From assembly GCA_963682175.1 (NCBI GenBank), contig OY821781.1, positions 36,407,254 through 36,471,253 on the forward strand: 64,000 nucleotides of DNA. Direction: 5' to 3'. The position numbers and the translations under genes are program-made. Of this stretch, positions 1-11,189 are shown one piece after another; position 1 is the first letter of the stretch; every line of letters begins with the position of its first letter. Source of the stretch: Triglochin maritima. Taxonomy: Eukaryota; Streptophyta; Magnoliopsida; Alismatales; Juncaginaceae. Under the pieces are notes generated by a model, which searched no databases, was not told the origin of the DNA, and worked only from the letters and a program-made list of their open reading frames with translations.

Positions 1-2475
1 CGACATCAAGTACCTTGATCTCGTGAAGCTCCAAATACATATTGGGCTTCTTTCTCTCCCTCGTTGACATTCTAAGTTATATTGGTTTTACGTGTATTTC
101 TTGAACTTCTTCAAAAATTTCTTGCGGAATTTGTTCAGGTTCAATTCTTGAATGAACACTAGGCGATGATGATTAAGTTTCACTCACAATTGCTTGCGAG
201 GGCTGCTCATTCATACTCTCACTAAGCAAAGGAATCTCGGTTGGGTCTTCATGATCTTGTACAATATCTTGAGTTTCCTCAAGCACAATTCTACTCCCAC
301 TACTTTTTACTCTTTTGAGAAACTCTTTATCTAAGAAACACAACATCCCTCTCGACAATCACTCGATTGGAGATTTTATGCCAAAAGTAGTATCCTCTTG
401 TTTCACGAGGATAACCTATAAAGAAGTATTTATTTGATTTTGGTTGAAGTTTGTTCGACATCAATCTTTTGACATAGGCCCCACAACCCCAATCTTGAGA
501 AACTTGAGCTTGAGTATTTTACCACTCCACAACTCATGTGGTGTTTTCTCTAAGGATTTAGATGGAACATTGTTCGATGTGTAAGCCACAACTTACAGTA
601 CATAACTCCAAAAGTAAAGTGGCAATTCAGCTTGACTCATCATTGATCAAACCATGTCTAGCAATGTCTTATTTCACCGTTCGGATACACCATTCCACTG
701 AGGTGTACCAGGTGGAGTGAGATGTGGTATAATACCACAATCATTTAGGAATGAATCGAATTCGGTACTTAAGTACTCACCTCCATGATCGGTTTTCGTA
801 AAGATTTGATATTCTTATTGAGTTGGTTCTCTATTTCATCCTTGAATTCCTTGAACTTGTCAAATGATAAATGTAACTGTAATGGCTATAATCATCCATG
901 AACGTTATGAAGTACCTATAACCATCTCTTGCACTTGTACTCATTGGACCACATACATCAGAATGTATCAAAACCAGCAAGTTACTTGCACTTGGACCTT
1001 TCTTCTTGAAATGACATTTGGTAATTTTGCCCATAAGGCAAGGTTCACATATCTTCAATGATTTAAAATCAATTTGACCAAGAAGGTTAGCTTCCTGCAA
1101 TTTCTTGATGCGTTTTCATTTATGTGACCAAGGCAATAGTGCCATAAGATTGTATCATTTATATGAGTCATCTTAAGTCTTTTGTTATTGATGTTTAAGA
1201 CTTGTCTATTATTCAATTCAAGCAAATAGAGTCCATTTCTTATGAAAGTATTTGCATAGAAAATTCCATTTTTCGATAAAGACATGCAAGAGTTTGAAAT
1301 ATTGATTACAAAGCCATCAATATCTAAACTTGATACGAATATAATATTCTTCCTAATTGAAGGTAAATAATAGACATTCTTTAAACTTAAAATCAAACCA
1401 CTAGATAATTGAATATCCAAGGAGCCTTGTGCAATTGCAGTGACGCTTGCACCATTTCCGACCTTCAAAATTATTTCTCCTCTTGCGAGGTCCTTCCTAT
1501 CATTTAGTAACTGTGCATTGGACATCATGTGAGCACAAGATCCTGTATCAAGTACCCAATCATGGATAAAGGTGGATAAATTTATTTCAATAACAAATAT
1601 ACCTTTGGCTTTTTGGGGGTTCTTGCGCTCAATTACTCCATTGCCAATGTCATGCTTGTACTTGAGGCAATTAGGGTGGATATGTAATTTTCCACCACAG
1701 TGGAAACATTCCGTGTTAAGAGTCGGAGATTTCAAAGATTTCCCCTTGAGGTGCTCGCATGAGCCTACTCCACTTCCTTTGGATGGTGCCCTTTTGACTA
1801 ATTTGTTCTTGCCTTTCGCTTTACCTTTGACGATCTTTCTACCTCCACCATAGACGGCTAGGACATTCTTGTTCCTACCTTTGCCCATATCAACTTCAAC
1901 CATTTTGAAAGCGTTAGGAAGCTCCTCAAGGCTCACCATTTTCTCACGCACATGGTAATTCATGATAAAGTCCTTGTCGGATGGGGGCTAGAGAATCAAG
2001 AATCAGGACTTCCGCAATGTCCTTGGGCATCAGTGAAGAAAGTTTTTCTAACTTCTCAAGGTATCCTTGCATTGTTAGAAAATGCATGGACACAAATGTT
2101 CCCTCCACTATATGGCACCTTGTGAGTGCTATGGTGATCTTATAGTGCTCCTTCCTAGTGCTATCCATAAACATCTTTGCTAGACTTCCATGGTCTTCTT
2201 GGGTTTTGAGTCCAAGTATTTCATTTGAAGCGAGTCACCCATGGACGCAATCATTAGACAATGAACTAGGTTGTCTTGGTCTTTCCACTTTGTTGTAGCC
2301 TCTTTCTCAGCATCGGTTGTCTTCTCACTTAATTTTGGGATTTCACCATCCAAAATGTGATACAGTTTTTAAAACTTTAACACAATGTTGAGTTGCCAGG
2401 TTGTGAAGTTGGAACCATCGTTGGCTAGTGGATGTTTTTCAATCATGGATTGCACAATATGTTGAATATTCGACA
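1..2475 (-). pseudogene. copia gag-protease-integrase pseudogene (partial)
   Basis: The gag start is at 2475 (MSNIQHIVQSMIEKHP) and an in-frame stop follows near codon 35. The next gag part (about 1944-2174) ends in LILDSLAP, and a frameshift near 1975 moves reading to the frame that starts MNYHVREKM. That frame carries a CCHC zinc knuckle (CFHCGGKLHIHPNC), the protease motif WVLDTGSCAHM (catalytic DTG) and the GAG-pre-integrase HHCC region (LWHYCLGH ... CEPCLMGK). Integrase follows with LIHSDVCGPM and ITFMDDYS supplying catalytic Asp residues, then GTPQWNGVSER with the catalytic Glu near 690-715. The linker between integrase and RT (about 173-358) reaches the window edge. RT and RNase H would lie to the left of position 1. 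Confidence 0.85.
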
Positions 2476-4119
2476 TTCTACAAAATAATTTATAAGGTCT
2501 TATGTCAATTTTATGTTTATAATTATTTGTCCTACAAATAAATAAATTTATTCATAATTGCAGTCATACAAGATCCTATCACTTATAACATAAGCTAGCC
2601 AAGGACTATCAAATATGTCATAAACTCAAGGTAAGAAACATTTTGTAATCATAACTATTTTGAGATTCTTCAAACTTTTGCATTTTTCAAACTCTTATGA
2701 TTCTTGTCTTTTAATTAAGAGAGAATTTCATCTATACTCCTAAGAAAAAACTCTCTTTCTCAAAATCGAGCGAAAGCTCCAATTTTGTTAAGAAAAATTA
2801 TTTCATTAGATACGAGATACGATTGTCCATTATATCCACGAACAAATACACTTAGTGTCCACTAAGGGTGAAACTCACTTCATGTATCTATTGGTGGCAT
2901 AACAATGTACATCCTAATATCTCCCACTATTTCTAAAGATTGAGAAAATTATGTCCCGCTAAGGGTGAGCAGAACATTTCTCGATCAATGTCTTCTAGTG
3001 GATGAAATAAGAAAGAAATGTCTTCTTAATTTTTAGTTTGGACAATTAAACAATTCATATGTGATACTAAAATTTAGGTAGTCATGTATGCATTCATTCA
3101 TACCTATACTAAACATTCAATCATTCAATCACATACAAGTCAAGTGCATAAACATAAAATAAATCCATTCACACATTGGTGTGAGTTTATATGTTCCCGC
3201 GTCTTGACCTCCGCATCTTCTTCTTGCACCATGGATGTAAATATTGCATAATATTTAAACATGCATCTCACAATTTGAATATTATCTAAATTTGCTAGTG
3301 CGAGTCCTATATAAAGTTCTCTCTTATGCATGCATACAAAACAAAAGACTTTTATATATGCATCAACCACTGGGACTAATTAATAAATACAATTTTATTA
3401 ATTAAACAAATAATATATATCATACATTCACATATGGCATTGATGAAAACACATAAACTCACTTATTCCTGCAAAACAGAACAAGTGCAACAATTGTACA
3501 TATGTTATTTTATACTATTTGGTTGATCCTTCATCCCTCAATTAGATAATTCAAAAATCATTTGAAATCCTTTAAAATGATTCAAGCTACCATAGTTCCA
3601 AATATAAAATATTTGAACCGGAGTTTATTTGCATTTCCCAAAAGAAAAACTTTAAGGAAAATAAACTTACTTGCCCCTTTATGTTTTGTCAATTTCCAAG
3701 TAAAACAATCATTTAAACTAAATGAAAAATCCACACTATTAGACACAAGTCTAAAACTCGATATTAACAATCATACGACATATTTTAAAACATTTAACTT
3801 TCAAAAGAATGAATTAGAATCCAAATTGACAAATCAAATCTAAATTGAGGCATTGCTGGATTTTCCCGAACAACCCTAATTTCATGATTGTTGTTTCACC
3901 TTAAATATCAGAATAAATCCAATGATCTTAGTGATTAATCTATCTTCTAACATTACATACTAATGTAGAAAAATAAGAAACACAAAATCTAGGATTCTAA
4001 CTTGATGCATCCATTGAAAATGCAAAAAAAGGCTCAATAGGGCAAATCTACGATTTATTTAATTAGGAGATGGTAAACTAAACTTTAAATAGCCTAATTA
4101 TTGAAAATATGAAGTTTTT
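2476..4119 (-). other. copia 5' leader, no coding
   Basis: About 1.6 kb of AT-rich sequence lies between the PBS and gag. I see no conserved ORF. The 93-codon frame at 3562-3843 has low-complexity composition and no recognisable domain, so I do not call it. Confidence 0.6.
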
Positions 4120-4131
4120 GCTCTAATACCA
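4120..4131 (-). promoter_or_regulatory. primer binding site (initiator Met tRNA type)
   Basis: On the minus strand this reads TGGTATTAGAGC, one mismatch from the copia PBS TGGTATCAGAGC that pairs with the 3' end of initiator methionine tRNA. It lies one base from the LTR end, which fixes the LTR boundary and the minus orientation. Confidence 0.85.
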
Positions 4132-4579
4132 CTCTTGGATTTCGTCCTATGCTTGAGTATATATTTTAAAATTTTATATACAAGCAAGATCGAATGTTTC
4201 ATATTTACTCAATAATTATATACAAAACTCCCTTATGGCATTTTAATATATGATATATGCTACACAATATTAAAATGCACAAGTTGATGATACCTAAAAG
4301 TATTGTCAAACTCTTTTATTTGTTGTTAAGTAGAGTTGCGATCTGAATCGTCTTGAAAATTTACTTCAAGTGTTCACCAAACTCTAAACAAGATTAAAAT
4401 GATTGAAGCTAGTCAATCAATTTTAATACAAGGTTAGAATCTAGCTAATAACCATTTTTGGCCACCAAGAATTTAATCTCCAACACTTAATTAACAAATA
4501 GAATTTTTGATGAAAGAATGGAGAAAATATATGGAGAAGAGAAATTTTTGTATCAATTAGCAAAGGAAGGAGGAGAGGC

Positions 4580-4590
4580 CTATTTATAGG
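4580..4590 (-). promoter_or_regulatory. LTR-A TATA box
   Basis: On the minus strand this reads CCTATAAATAGG, a good plant TATA box. The TCGGTCGACCGA-like cluster lies about 180-510 bp upstream in element orientation. Confidence 0.6.
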
Positions 4591-4764
4591 GTATTTTCCA
4601 AACCACATCATGTGCAAACCACTTACACATGATCCATGTTAATTTCTACTCTAAACCAATTATATTTTGACACATCATCATTCCATAACTACCATTGGCA
4701 AAGATGGATTAAATCACGTCATTGATCAACAATAATCTTAATATGTTTAAAAACGTAGGCTAAC

Positions 4765-5095
4765 GGTCAACAAACAGCTCAACCGATCGACCCTTTGGTT
4801 ATCTAAAGATGATTTTGATCAAACATTAAGCCCATACGGTCGACCCTTCCACTACCAAGAAAAGTCCTTGATAATTTCGGTCAGACTGTGTTTCATGTCA
4901 GTCGACCGTACCCTTATCAAGAATGCTCCTGATAAATTCGGTCGAACCATGAACCACACCAGTTGACCGTTCCTGTACCAGGAAAGCTCTTGATAATTTC
5001 GTCGAACCGCATGTCCAGCCGGTCGACCGTTTTCGAACTCAAAAATTACGGTTAAATTTGGTCGACCAGTGCCCAAAAAACGTTCGACCATTTTT
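4765..5095. repeat. TCGGTCGACCGA-like motif cluster in LTR-A
   Basis: Degenerate repeats of a palindromic core (ggtcgaccg, agtcgaccg, ggtcgaacc, gttcgacc) are separated by similar spacers such as accaagaaaagtccttgata, giving a unit of about 70 bp. The cluster lies in U3, upstream of the TATA box. The same arrangement is present at 20645-21020 and 53430-53640. Confidence 0.8.
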
Positions 5096-5722
5096 CACTA
5101 TTTTTGCCCTTTCCAAATTTTAGATCAATATCTAACAAAATTTGAAATTTAGGGTTTTAGCAAGTTTATATGTTATAATGTTGCAGATCATATTATATTA
5201 TCTAATATATTATCATATATAATGTCGAACATCATACTCCATAATATATACATCTCATACAAATTTATTTTTTATTCTAACCATGTCATTTTTACAACAT
5301 ATTAATTTTATCATTTTACCATATGTATTTCATTTCATATCATATGAAATTTAATACACAATATAAAAAACAAAATTATATTTCTTGTTTCCCAATTTTG
5401 TGGTGTGACTTATAGGACTATAGGAGGATCAAAGTTATATTTGTTGGCCTTTTGGTTTCATTACTCCTAATTTTGATGTTTAACAAACTAATATGATGCA
5501 TAACTCCAGTTAACACATCACACATATCATATTGTCAAATTGCACATATATATATTGTATATTCCTAACATTGTAGGTGCTCAAATCAAAGTACTAATCA
5601 ACTTCAAGATCAAGTCTCAAGACTTGTAATCAAAGCTGAAAGACTTTACATGTATTTTTCTATTTATTTCAGTCATAGGATCAAATGTACACTTGATGCC
5701 CAAAAGGATAAACTCGTCTCTG

Positions 5723-6460
5723 TCGGTCAACCGTGTTTTTCTCGGTCTACCGAATGTGTACCAAACATACGACTGAGTTTCTTTCGGTGGTCTGTTTCTA
5801 TCTACTCAGTAGAGTTCGAACCTTCCCTGAAATTACTATTTTGGACTACTGAATGTATGTCGGTCAACCGTGTCCATCTACTCATTGACATTCAAACCTT
5901 CCCTGGAATTCATGATTTGGTCTACCAAATTGGGATCGGTCAACTGAACCGTAACCTTTGTTTTTAATCCAAACGACCAGATCCTATTGGCCTACGTGGC
6001 AATAAATCTGTTGAGAGTTTTTTCAACGGACTTATCTTTTGTCATCTAGCAACACATTTTGAAATGTCCTTAAACGGTCTTCCGAGTCTTCTTCGGTCGA
6101 TCGAATCATTGTTGCTAATCAGAGTGCAATGTCTCTTTTCCACGTGTCATTTGACCGTTACCCATTAACCAACTTTTTAGCCACAATTGTCAACATAAAA
6201 CCCACATGCACGTCGGTCTACCGAATAGCCAGAGGTCGACCAAACATGGCCATCAGAGTCCGACCATTTTCTTACTATCCATCTTAGAATGGTGAACCAA
6301 ATTCTATTCAGTTAACCAAAGTTTAATTAGTTAAAATTAGAAAAAGTTACTGGAAGTTGGTGATCGATTAGTCGAATATTTTTTGGTCTACCGAGGGCTT
6401 CATTCTGACCAATACACCCACAGTGTTCCGGATGACAGTTTGTTTCCCGGTCGACCGAAC
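5723..6460. repeat. TCGGTCGACCGA-like motif cluster in LTR-D
   Basis: Repeated forms include tcggtcaaccgtg, tcggtctaccgaa, tcggtcgatcgaa, aggtcgaccaaa and one exact cggtcgaccgaacc near 6449. All lie upstream of the TATA box at 6554. Copies differ mainly at the central two bases. Confidence 0.8.
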
Positions 6461-6553
6461 CAGTTCTTAATTCTGCCTGAGCTCAAGTCATCACTTGCTT
6501 CTTATTTGCCCAAACTTCACAAACTCACAATAACGACTCTATTTGCTTTGAAG

Positions 6554-6562
6554 GTTATAAAA
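6554..6562 (+). promoter_or_regulatory. LTR-D TATA box
   Basis: The sequence ggttataaaacc forms a TATA box in a small palindrome. It lies about 100 bp downstream of the last copy of the motif cluster. Confidence 0.55.
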
Positions 6563-7514
6563 CCTTCATCTAAGAGACACAATACATACTTTACTTGCCA
6601 AAAATCTTTAATACTCTTGTTCTCTCAAACTCCAAGTCTTCAAAGTTCCACCAACTCTCAAACTTCAATCAATTCACTCCAAGTTCAACTCCAATCCTTT
6701 GAGTGCATTCAAGTTAGAGTTCAACAACTTCAATCAACTTTCATTGTGTTGTAACGCTTCGAGGATGCTCCTTCTCTGGTTGTGAGAGGAGTTTCGAGCA
6801 AGGTGAGAGTGTTCGCAAGACTTCGATAGTAAGAGGGTTTATCTTCGACCTAGAACAAACAGATTAGTGAATTCTCGAGTAGGGATAGAAGACCAATCAA
6901 AATTTGAGGATATGACTAGATTAGGGTGGTGTAGTCGAACCTCTATAAAATCGCCAGAGTCGACTTTTGGTTTGCATTCTTTTCTTCATTGTTTTAATTG
7001 TGCATTATTTAGCTAAATTACCATATAATCTATTCACCGCCCTCTAGATTAGTGATCGATCAAATTAACAATATTGACAATGATATAAAACACTTTATAT
7101 TATAAACTATAAACGGTATCTAACTACATATTATAGTTACCCAAATAACAAAGATGTTTTGTTCAGTAGAACATAGCACAGTCCATTTAGTGATATGTAA
7201 TAATATCACTTGTGTCTATCCTTTGCCTCATGACATTAGGAATATTATACGAAGTAGGAATGTATCATCTTTGTATTACATATTATTTTCTTGATCTCTT
7301 AAGCTAATTATAAATATTTAATTATACATAAGTTACATTGTGCACATTATAATTTTGCTTTATCAAGAGACTCATTAATATCATCACTCAAGTCAAGAGG
7401 GGCAATGATAATCTTTTGACATATGATCTTTTCTGGCACAAGTCATATATAACTAAATAATATCTTTATCACTATACGGAATGATAGCTTTTGATAATGA
7501 TCAAATTATACACT

Positions 7515-7883
7515 ACTAGTATGATAAGTTCATTTTATTGTATTGTTGCATTTCATATAGGTGACCTTGGTATACGGGGTTTCCTTATGGAAACTGAGGC
7601 ATTGTCATTACATTTGTATTTCAGGATCATAGTAGGTGTTGTTCTGCAAGCAAGCTCATTTTGGGATCGGATCCTCATCCTGTCCTTGTGAGGTGGTCAT
7701 GATTACATGTATTTATGTTTCTTGTACTTGATATAATCATGTTCTTTAGACAACTCCTATGTATTATGGTGCACCAGATATATTGGGTATTTTCTGAGTA
7801 ATGTCCCCACTCTTGATGGTCTTAATCTGTGTGATTTTTTGTGTGTTTTTTGTTAAAATTTTCCGTTGTTCGGGAACATTACA
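7515..7883 (+). repeat. chromovirus 5' LTR remnant
   Basis: This matches the last ~350 bp of the 3' LTR (26324-26674), starting actagtatgata and ending cattaca. About 1.9 kb of its 5' part is missing and replaced by LTR-A sequence, so a deletion or rearrangement lies at 7514/7515. Confidence 0.85.
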
Positions 7884-7886
7884 AAA

Positions 7887-7900
7887 TGGTATCAATGCGG
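7887..7900 (+). promoter_or_regulatory. chromovirus primer binding site
   Basis: tggtatcaatgcgg begins three bases after the LTR end and resembles the initiator-Met PBS in its first eight bases (TGGTATCA). Confidence 0.65.
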
Positions 7901-8035
7901 TCAGTTCTTGTGTGCTCATCCAAAGAAATCACTCTTAGGAGTAAAATGGATTAATTTTTGCATTTTCATTTAAGCATGCATGCATATCTAAGTCGTTTAC
8001 CTTCTGACGTGCGACCGGAGTAAGCAAGGATAGTT

Positions 8036-8849
8036 GGACGAGTCTTCACTATCCAGGCTGATGAGGCGAAAGATGCCAACACCGTGGTGGAAGGTACAAT
8101 TTCTGTTTGTTTCAGCACCACACACTCCTTCTTCTCGGAGAAGTGTGCTGCCATGTTGGATCAAACCTCTGAGCTATTGACTGATTTCTTGGACATTAGT
8201 ACACCCATGGGTGAGATGGGCACCATGGGGAGCCTCCTCCCCGACACAACAATTGTTTCGGGATACCACAATTTTCTGGCAGATCTGGTCTTGCTACCGA
8301 TGGAGGAATTCGACACCATACTAGGGATGGGCTGATTGTCACAGTACGACATGCGAGTCTTTTTCCGTGAGAAGAAGATTATGATCCCAAGGAAGAACCT
8401 ACTTGATGTGCTGATCAGGGGGACGAAGAGCAGAGGAAGTTGTCTCATCGTGTCTGCAGTTAAGGCACAAAAGCTGATGCACCAGGGTTGCAAAGCCTTT
8501 GTGTCTACACTGATAGTTCCAGATCCCGAGACGAGAAAATTGGAGGACATAGAGGTAGTGCAGGACTTCCCATAGGTGTTCCCAATAGATATTTCTGGTT
8601 TGCCGCTGCACAGAGAGATCGAGTTTGGCATAGAGTTGGTAGCGAGTACCACACGTCAGTCGAAGACTCCATACCGGATGGGACTTGCACAACTAAAGAA
8701 GCAGTTGCAGGAGTTGATGGATTATAGGTTTATCCGACCCAGTGTCTCACCATGGGGAGCGTCGGTGTTGTTCGTGAAGAAGAAGGACAAGTCGTTGCGG
8801 GTGTGCATCGACTACAGGATGTTGAATAAGGTTACCGTCAGGAATCAGT
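8036..8849 (+). pseudogene. chromovirus protease end and RT N-terminus
   Basis: The reading starts GRVFTIQADEA, which resembles the spacer before the chromovirus protease. The region that should contain the catalytic DSGA is missing or scrambled. It continues with LPMEEFDTILGM (protease C-terminus), a stop where the family has Trp (GMG* for GMDWL), then a stop before [10 protein letters not shown]. The RT N-terminus follows: [37 protein letters not shown] and [13 protein letters not shown], the last holding the first RT motif. It breaks at the solo LTR at 8850. Confidence 0.85.
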
Positions 8850-10195
8850 TGTAGGATCGTGTGGGTTATGGGTCCACAATTAAGGCTAATTAACAAATTT
8901 AATCCTAAACAAACTCTACTTGCAAGTCAAAAGATGATGCAGCGGAATTTAAAACAAATACAAGCAAGTAGGGAATAGAAAATGCAAACCACAATCACAC
9001 GGGGGATTTTATAGAGGTTCGGCACCCCACCCGGGTCCTAGTCCTCTCTTGTAAGCTCCGCTCGGATCACCGAGCTCCGCTCACGACTTCACTAACCACT
9101 CCCCGTTCCGGGCCGGGAGAGAACGCCTTTACAAGTCTTCAAGCTCGCGAACAACCCTCGCCGAGCTTGGCTCCTCCTCTCACAATCCGAGAGGATCACT
9201 TCGGGCTCTCACCGAAGTCTATACTCGTGTCTTGGGCTTTCACCAAGACCCTTGCTTCTTTCACAATGGTTGAGTGGAACAACACTCTCTAAACTTGAGC
9301 ACACTTGAGTAGAATATGGAATTGATCACTAAGTGTGGAAGGTTTGAGCTTTTGAGTGTGTTTAGCTTTCTCTCTAATGTTGGGGACAAATAGGTGTTGG
9401 AGAGATGTGTTAAAATGTGTTTTACATCTCTATTTATAAGCTCCAAAAGAGTTATAGCCGTTGGGATTGATTGGGTAAGAGTTGGTGTAGGATACACAAA
9501 ACAGAAACCTACAGAACCCAATTCTGCCTAAAAACGGTCGACCGAATTTGGTATTCCGTTCAACCGTTTGGTCAAAATCCAGCTTTGACTTAAGTTCACT
9601 TAAGTTAACGGTCGAACGGGCTCAGGGGATCGGTCGACCGAATTAGTCCAGGCACTTCTGGGAGACCAAATTGTGTTGGTTCGGTCGACCGTTAGGAAAG
9701 TTTCGGTCGACCGGATGTTTGGTAATTTTGGGGTATTTGGGAATAATACGAATACGACCGTTGGTAATAATATGACAAAACAAATGGCCTGAAAAAATGT
9801 GTAAACGGTCGAACGGAAAGGTTAAAACGGTCGACCGTTTTGGACAGTTTTGTTTAGGTGTTTTCCGGTTCTAGTTTGGATGGTCTATTGAAGTCCAAAT
9901 TACGTGAAATTTTGTGTGTCACTTGTATAGGGAACCTAGTGTGTGGTTGAGTAGTTTTTAGCTCAAGTATGCTCAATTACACAAGGTTCCTAAAGACTCA
10001 AAAGAAATCAAGATTACATGTCTTCGATTTAGCTTTAATTACATGTCTTGACTTCATTTCCTTCTTTCTTGAGTCTTGATCACCTGTAGAGGTTAGCACA
10101 ATACAATATATATGCAATGCATAGTGTGTGCTACTCTAATTAAGATTCGGTTGATTAAATCATCAAAACATAAGATTAAGGCAAAAAAGCCAACA
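8850..10195 (-). mobile_element. solo LTR, family B
   Basis: The sequence starts tgtaggatcg and ends aagccaaca (TG...CA), and is flanked by perfect 5-bp duplications tcagt (8845-8849 and 10196-10200). It is a diverged relative of the LTRs in the array at 10435-19926, sharing blocks such as aagtcttcaagctcgcgaac. There is no internal region. Its minus orientation follows from a TATA box (minus strand CTTATAAATAG, near 9431-9440). Confidence 0.9.
9534..9843. repeat. TCGGTCGACCGA motif cluster in solo LTR-B
   Basis: At least five exact GGTCGACC cores (near 9536, 9631, 9681, 9706 and 9828) and several one-base variants lie about 100-400 bp upstream of the TATA box in element orientation. Confidence 0.85.
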
Positions 10196-10434
10196 TCAGT
10201 ATGTTTTACCCAGGATCGAGGACCTCTTCGACTAGTAGAAGTCAGCGAAGGTCTTCTCGAAGATTGATATGCACTCAGGATATCATTAGCTAAGGATTAA
10301 GGAGTCGGACGTCCAGAAGACAACTTTCTGGACGCGATACGTGCACTATGATTTCTTGGCGAGCTCTTATGAGGGAGAAGAAAGGTTGGATCAGTAGATC
10401 TATAGATCTGTACCATGCCATTTGGACTGACAAA
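10196..10434 (+). pseudogene. chromovirus RT, middle part
   Basis: The fragment continues the RT after the solo LTR: YVLPRIEDLFD, then stops in place of the next residues, KVFSKIDMHSGYH, LRIKESDV, and a degenerate stretch equivalent to TPFGLTN, where the tandem array is inserted. There are several stops. Confidence 0.8.
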
Positions 10435-11171
10435 TGTAGGTAGGATCATGTGGGTCTATGGGTCCACAAACTAATCACGATTAAGCCCTAATTAACTACT
10501 TGGTTGATCGATCAAAGAAATGCAGCGGAAATTAAAAACAAATCAAGCACAAGTAGGAAATCAATGCAAACCACACAAAAAGACACATCAGATTTACAGA
10601 GGTTCGGCCGCGCCTACGTCCTCTCTTGCAAGCCCCTCTCGAATCCCCGTTCGAGCTCCACTTGCGTCTTCACTATGCCTCCCCGTTCCAGGCCGGGAGC
10701 AACGCCTTTTACAAGTCTTCAAGCTCGCGAACAACCCTCGCCGAGCTTGACATCACCTCTCACAACCCGAGAGGATCACTTCGGGCTTTCACCGAAATCT
10801 CTACTTATTTGTCTTGGGCTTTCACCAAGACCCTTGCTCACTTGACAACACAAGTAACCGAGTGAGATTCACTCTCTAATTGAGCACAACAATTGCTAGA
10901 TTGATTGTATGATGAAGGATGTGGAAATTAGGCTTTGGAATCACTAATTGGGAGCTTTGAGGTTGTGGAAAATCTCACTATAAGTTTGACACTTTGGAGT
11001 TGTGAAATCTTGTGGAAAACTAAGTGTGAACCTCTATTTATAAGCTCCTAAAGATTTCTAGCCGTTTGGACAAGATTTGATTGGGTTTTGTGCAAGATAC
11101 ACAAAACAGAAAATCGGGTTCAGAAATCTGTCCAGACACGGTCGACTGAAAGGTGTATCGGTCGACCGAAC
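10435..11171 (-). repeat. array partial LTR, copy 1 (terminal)
   Basis: This is the 737-bp TATA-side part of LTR-B joined to truncated gag at 11171/11172. It differs from the complete LTR at six sites in its left two-thirds (around 10591, 10662, 10685, 10806, 10855 and 10864) and at one site on the right (gtcgactg for gtcgaccg near 11143). Confidence 0.88.
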
Positions 11172-11189
11172 ACGTTTTGGCTCACCCGG

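Larger units (their letters stand above)
5442..7070 (+). mobile_element. solo LTR, family D
   Basis: The 1629-bp sequence begins TGTTGGCC, ends TTAACA, and is flanked by a perfect 5-bp duplication atatt (5437-5441 and 7071-7075). It interrupts LTR-A: the two flanks rejoin to match the uninterrupted family A text near 53980. There is no internal region, so it is a solo LTR left by LTR-LTR recombination. Its orientation is plus, judging from its TATA box. Confidence 0.88.
1..7514 (-). mobile_element. Ty1/copia retrotransposon, 5' half, decayed
   Basis: Read on the minus strand, the element runs from a 5' LTR (family A, 4133-7514, split by another LTR) through a PBS and a long leader to gag, protease and integrase, and leaves the window before RT. 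The order gag, protease, integrase (integrase before RT) is diagnostic of Ty1/copia. The upstream end of the LTR is missing where it meets a chromovirus LTR remnant at 7514/7515, so no target-site duplication can be read. Several stops and at least one frameshift make it non-functional. Confidence 0.85.
4133..7514 (-). repeat. 5' LTR of the copia element (family A), interrupted
   Basis: Two pieces, 4133-5441 and 7071-7514, are separated by an inserted solo LTR. The same family occurs at 20004-22188 and 52801-54834, with matching text such as ggatttcgtcc at the PBS-proximal end and tttgtggtgtgac further in. Those copies indicate that a few hundred bases of the U3 end are missing here, where the sequence changes to chromovirus LTR. 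Confidence 0.85.

Noticed and set aside
6383..6754. 123-codon ORF in solo LTR-D
   Set aside because: It crosses the motif cluster, TATA box and leader of an LTR; composition is non-coding.
8161..8652. 163-codon minus-strand ORF
   Set aside because: Shadow of the chromovirus protease/RT on the plus strand.
10504..10865. Plus-strand ORFs of 76-113 codons repeated in every LTR copy (10504, 12486, 14468, 16450, 18432)
   Set aside because: They lie in the R/U5 part of a minus-strand LTR, overlap each other in different frames and show no domain; they recur because the LTR is repeated.
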